The notes under the pieces are model-generated. The model did not search any database. It saw only the letters and a list, made by a program, of their open reading frames with translations, and was not told the DNA's origin. A DNA stretch of 64,000 nt, taken from the NCBI RefSeq assembly GCF_011806425.1, contig NZ_JAATOV010000005.1:62001-126000 (forward strand), read 5' to 3'. Of the stretch, positions 61,150 through 64,000 are shown in pieces. How positions within the stretch are numbered: position 1 is the first letter of the stretch; each line of letters opens with the position of its first letter. Position numbers and translations under genes: made by a program. This DNA comes from Thalassospira lucentensis (GTDB lineage Bacteria; Pseudomonadota; Alphaproteobacteria; Rhodospirillales; Thalassospiraceae).

Positions 61150-61281
61150 AGAACTCTTGTGACCTCCTGGTCATGCGTCATTGGTTTGTGACGATGACTT
61201 AGGCCGGGTGTGGCTGTTTCGCAATGGCAGCCAGTATCGGTAACTCAGAATGCGATGCGAAGTGCCCAAAGGCCGCCGTGA

Positions 61282-61791
61282 TTACGGGTTCAGAAAATAA
61301 ATCGACGCATTAAGCAGCATAGCGAAGCTGACCCACAGCACATAGGGCACCAAAAGCAAACCGGCCCAGCGGTCGATTTTCCAGAACATAACGCAGTTGA
61401 TCACAATCAGCGCCAGCAACGGCACGATATCAATCAATCCCAGAAGCGGCGATTGCGCACCAAAGAACAGGAACGACCAAAGCAGGTTGAGTGCAAGTTG
61501 GACGGCATAGACCAAGAAAGCCGGCCGATTGTTGGCAATCCCACCATTGAGCCAAGCACGCCAACCACTGAGCGCGATCATGAAATAAATGATCGTCCAC
61601 ACCGGGCCAAAAATCCAGTTTGGTGGATTAAACGATGGTTTTTCAAGTGTGGTGTACCACCCGGTAACGCTGGTTGCGGTGACGGCACCACCCGCCGCAG
61701 AAATGATCAGGCACAGCACCATAAACGCAATCAAGGCGAAAACTTTGGTGCGATGATTTGGTGCAAAAGGGGATGAAGCGGGCTCGGTCAT
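61282..61791 (-). CDS. tspO: TspO/MBR family protein
   Basis: 169 residues with five hydrophobic segments. The TspO signature is visible as WYTTLEKPSFNPPNWIFGPVW and the helix WTIIYFMIALSGWRAW, then NLLWSFLFFGAQSP. These proteins bind porphyrins and sterols and respond to oxidative or oxygen signals. AGGCCCACCAA precedes the ATG. It is divergent from the chemoreceptor gene. Confidence 0.92.
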   Translation of the reverse strand: MTEPASSPFAPNHRTKVFALIAFMVLCLIISAAGGAVTATSVTGWYTTLEKPSFNPPNWIFGPVWTIIYFMIALSGWRAWLNGGIANNRPAFLVYAVQLALNLLWSFLFFGAQSPLLGLIDIVPLLALIVINCVMFWKIDRWAGLLLVPYVLWVSFAMLLNASIYFLNP

Positions 61792-61958
61792 TTGGTGGGC
61801 CTAATTTTGTTGGGTATGAAAACTGACGAAAAGGTTGATTATAAAAGAATTCACTCAAGTATAGAGCGAAGAAATATATTGTTACTTGTCTCGAAATCGT
61901 ACCATAAAAGAAAACATGTCTTTATGAGAATATATAAATTATCGGGGTAGGGGACAGA

Positions 61959-63650
61959 ATGCTTAAGTTAAGTTCTATGAAAATCGGGACGCGTTTGCTG
62001 CTGATTGTAGCAGGCGCAATTATTGCTGCACTACTTGTTGGGGCCTTTGGTCTAAGCGAGTTGCGGTATAACATGCTGGAAGATCGTAAGGCGAAAACGC
62101 GCAACCTTGTTGATTCAACCATTTCGCTGATCAATCACTATCATGAGCTTGAGCAATCAGGTGCAATGACCAAAGAGCAAGCGCAAGAGGCCGCCGGGGC
62201 GGCTGTCGGTGCGCTGCGATATGATGAAACCAACTATTTCTTCGTGTTCGATTATACGCCAGTTGTGCTCATTCATGACATCAAACCCGAGAATGTCGGC
62301 AAAGATCTTTCTAACGCCAAAGACGGTGCTGGAAAACTCTACTACCGCGAAATGGCCCGTGTCGCCCAAGAAAAGGGCCAAGGGTTTGTCGACTACACCT
62401 ATAAGGTGCCCAATGAGGATGCGACGCGGCCGAAATTGTCCTTTGTGAAGGCGTTCAAGCCATGGGGATGGGTTGTTGCGACCGGTATCTATATCGATGA
62501 CGTCAATGCTGTCTTTATGAAAAGCTTGATGGTGATGGCCGGTGTGGCGGCGGCTGTTTTGCTGGCTGTGGTTGGTATCTCGTTGATGATCAGTCGCGGG
62601 ATTACTGTTCCGCTGTTCACCATTTCCGATAACATGATCCGTCTTGCTGGCGGTGATCATAAAATCGAGGTTCTTTATACCGATCAAAAAAGTGAGATCG
62701 GCGATCTTGCACGCTCGATGGAAACCTTCCGCGATAAAACCATCGAAATGGAAGAAATGCGTATTCATCGCGAAGAACAGGAACGCCGTTCTGAGGAAGA
62801 AAAACGCGAAGCCTTGCGTGCGATGGCTGATAACTTTGAAGCCAGCGTTGGTCAGGTTGTTGCCCAGGTGATTGAAGCATCTGCAAATATGCAGCAATCC
62901 GCCGGGGCGATGTCTGATACCGCCAAGCAGGTTGGTCAGCGGTCATCGGTGGTGTCAGCAGCATCACAAGAAATGTCGAGCAACGTCGAAACCGTGTCGG
63001 CCGCTGCCGAAGAGCTGAGCGCATCGATTGCCGAAATCAGCAATCAGGTTTCACACTCTGCCGAGATTGCCAATGGTGCCGTGCGGACATCCGAAGACAC
63101 CCATCAGAAAATCGAACTTCTGGCAGAAGCCGCCAATCAGATCGGTGAAGTGGTGGCGCTGATTACCAATATTGCCGAGCAAACCAACCTTCTGGCGCTG
63201 AATGCGACCATCGAGGCGGCGCGTGCAGGTGATGCGGGTAAGGGCTTTGCGGTTGTCGCGAACGAGGTGAAAAACCTTGCCAACCAGACCGCCAAGGCAA
63301 CTGAAGATATCCGAACACAGGTTGATGATATTCAAGTTGCAACGTCTAACGCCGTTGATGCGATTGCCGAAATTGCCCAAACCATTCGTGAATTGGATGG
63401 TTCGAGCACAACCATTTCGGCCGCAGTCGAAGAACAGGGTGCCGCCACTCAAGAAATCGCGCGGAACGTTGAACAGGCATCGCATGGCACACGCGAAGTG
63501 TCGGAAAACATCACCGGCGTTTCCACGGCCGCCGATGAGTCTGAGCAGCTTTCTGGCGAGGTTCTTGGTCTTGCGAAAGGTCTGGGTCAGCAGGCCAATG
63601 AGCTTAATAAAGCTGTTGAGGCATTCTTGGCCGAAGTGCGCAGCGCGTAA
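61959..63650 (+). CDS. Methyl-accepting chemotaxis protein with sCache sensor
   Basis: 563 residues. Membrane helix 1 is at about 8-30. A periplasmic single-Cache domain covers about 35-180 ([19 protein letters not shown] and [13 protein letters not shown]). Membrane helix 2 is at about 188-210, and HAMP at about 211-265. The coiled-coil signalling tail ends at about residue 560, with its hairpin tip in [20 protein letters not shown], then [13 protein letters not shown]. sCache receptors sense small organic acids. The ATG at 61959 sits in GGGACAGA context. A terminator follows at 63677. Confidence 0.92.
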   Translation: MLKLSSMKIGTRLLLIVAGAIIAALLVGAFGLSELRYNMLEDRKAKTRNLVDSTISLINHYHELEQSGAMTKEQAQEAAGAAVGALRYDETNYFFVFDYTPVVLIHDIKPENVGKDLSNAKDGAGKLYYREMARVAQEKGQGFVDYTYKVPNEDATRPKLSFVKAFKPWGWVVATGIYIDDVNAVFMKSLMVMAGVAAAVLLAVVGISLMISRGITVPLFTISDNMIRLAGGDHKIEVLYTDQKSEIGDLARSMETFRDKTIEMEEMRIHREEQERRSEEEKREALRAMADNFEASVGQVVAQVIEASANMQQSAGAMSDTAKQVGQRSSVVSAASQEMSSNVETVSAAAEELSASIAEISNQVSHSAEIANGAVRTSEDTHQKIELLAEAANQIGEVVALITNIAEQTNLLALNATIEAARAGDAGKGFAVVANEVKNLANQTAKATEDIRTQVDDIQVATSNAVDAIAEIAQTIRELDGSSTTISAAVEEQGAATQEIARNVEQASHGTREVSENITGVSTAADESEQLSGEVLGLAKGLGQQANELNKAVEAFLAEVRSA

Positions 63651-63676
63651 TTTCGCTCAACCATCACATATATAAT

Positions 63677-63713
63677 AAGCCGCCAGCCGTTTGTTCGGTT
63701 GGCGGCTTTTTCT
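63677..63713 (+). terminator. Rho-independent terminator after the chemoreceptor gene
   Basis: AAGCCGCCAGCCG (63677-63689) pairs with CGGTTGGCGGCTT (63696-63708) with one wobble, followed by TTTT. Confidence 0.85.
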
Positions 63714-63770
63714 GTGCGACATTTTAAGTGGGGTGGTTCCGCCGCCGCGCTTTGCCCCGTTACAGTAAAG

Positions 63771-64000
63771 TTATTTGGTTAAGGTTTTGATCGTTTCGAT
63801 CATGTCCGTGAAATAGGGGTTCCAGGTTAACCGGCCATGGTATTTACCGGGCTCGGTATAGCCCCATGCACTGCGCCAGAGTTTGCTGCGATCCGATGGG
63901 CGTTCAATTTCTTCCTGACCGTTTTCAATAAAAACAAAACTGCCATTGATCCCGTAATAGGGGTTTTCGGGCGAAAACAGCGCACTGAGATGTGAGAAAT
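63771..64000 (-). CDS. C-terminal fragment of an unrecognised protein
   Basis: The minus strand is open from base 64000 down to TTA at 63771-63773 (75 residues). The fragment starts FSHLSALFSPENPYYGING and includes KLWRSAWGYTEPGKYHGRL. The end is MIETIKTLTK. I do not recognise a family. Codon use is typical of the neighbourhood, so the gene is real. Confidence 0.7.
   Translation of the reverse strand, partial: FSHLSALFSPENPYYGINGSFVFIENGQEEIERPSDRSKLWRSAWGYTEPGKYHGRLTWNPYFTDMIETIKTLTK

Noticed and set aside
1-64000. tRNA, rRNA or integrase genes that could mark an island
   Set aside because: I looked through the intergenic gaps, including those beside the KAP gene, and saw no cloverleaf-like or rRNA sequence and no recombinase.

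Overview
The window looks like part of the chromosome of a free-living, probably marine, alphaproteobacterium. The base composition is moderate. Shine-Dalgarno sites are of the AGGAGG type. Gene content is rich in periplasmic-binding-protein transporters, sugar-acid dehydratases and a Ruegeria-type methylated-amine pathway. A Thalassospira-like member of the Rhodospirillales is my best guess, but nothing here (no rRNA, no marker set) proves it. No tRNA, rRNA, CRISPR array, prophage or complete insertion sequence was seen.

Layout. 1-252: 3' end of fdhD. 378-5732: a tandem-domain CaiB/BaiF CoA-transferase and a GMC flavoenzyme, with a divergent LysR regulator. 5854-9837: a GntR/FCD regulator divergent from a TRAP transporter (dctP, dctQ, dctM) and a 54-residue membrane protein. 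10081-24249: a pentose oxidation cluster. It has two IlvD/Edd-type sugar-acid dehydratases, two different classes of 2-keto-3-deoxy-pentonate dehydratase (DHDPS-like and FAH-like), a 2-oxoglutarate semialdehyde dehydrogenase, an RraA-like protein, a ROK regulator, a sugar ABC transporter and a XylB-like dehydrogenase. Together these would take L-arabinose and/or D-xylose to 2-oxoglutarate.

24323-43451: methylated-amine catabolism. dmmDABC would convert dimethylamine to methylamine. gmaS, mgsABC and the sarcosine-oxidase-like mgdABCD operon would carry the methyl group through gamma-glutamylmethylamide and N-methylglutamate to glutamate plus a one-carbon unit. PurU and, at the window edge, FdhD fit one-carbon release as formate, and AmtB fits ammonium handling. 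The mgd operon is interrupted between its first two genes by a 266-bp element with 32-bp terminal inverted repeats.

43615-64000: mostly housekeeping and stress genes (dienelactone hydrolase, argE-nadK, TetR, DEAD-box helicase, cold-shock protein, MFS transporter, DUF188, aldehyde dehydrogenase/AraC pair, DUF3750, CurA, TspO, a chemoreceptor). Two accessory islands stand out. One is an AT-rich KAP-family P-loop NTPase at 47317-48774 that abuts tetR stop to stop. The other is an exported rhodanese, a YeeE/YedE-type thiosulfate transporter and a translationally coupled protein made of 28 Asn-Pro-Cys-type repeats (48942-51798). I consider this second island the best candidate for something undescribed.
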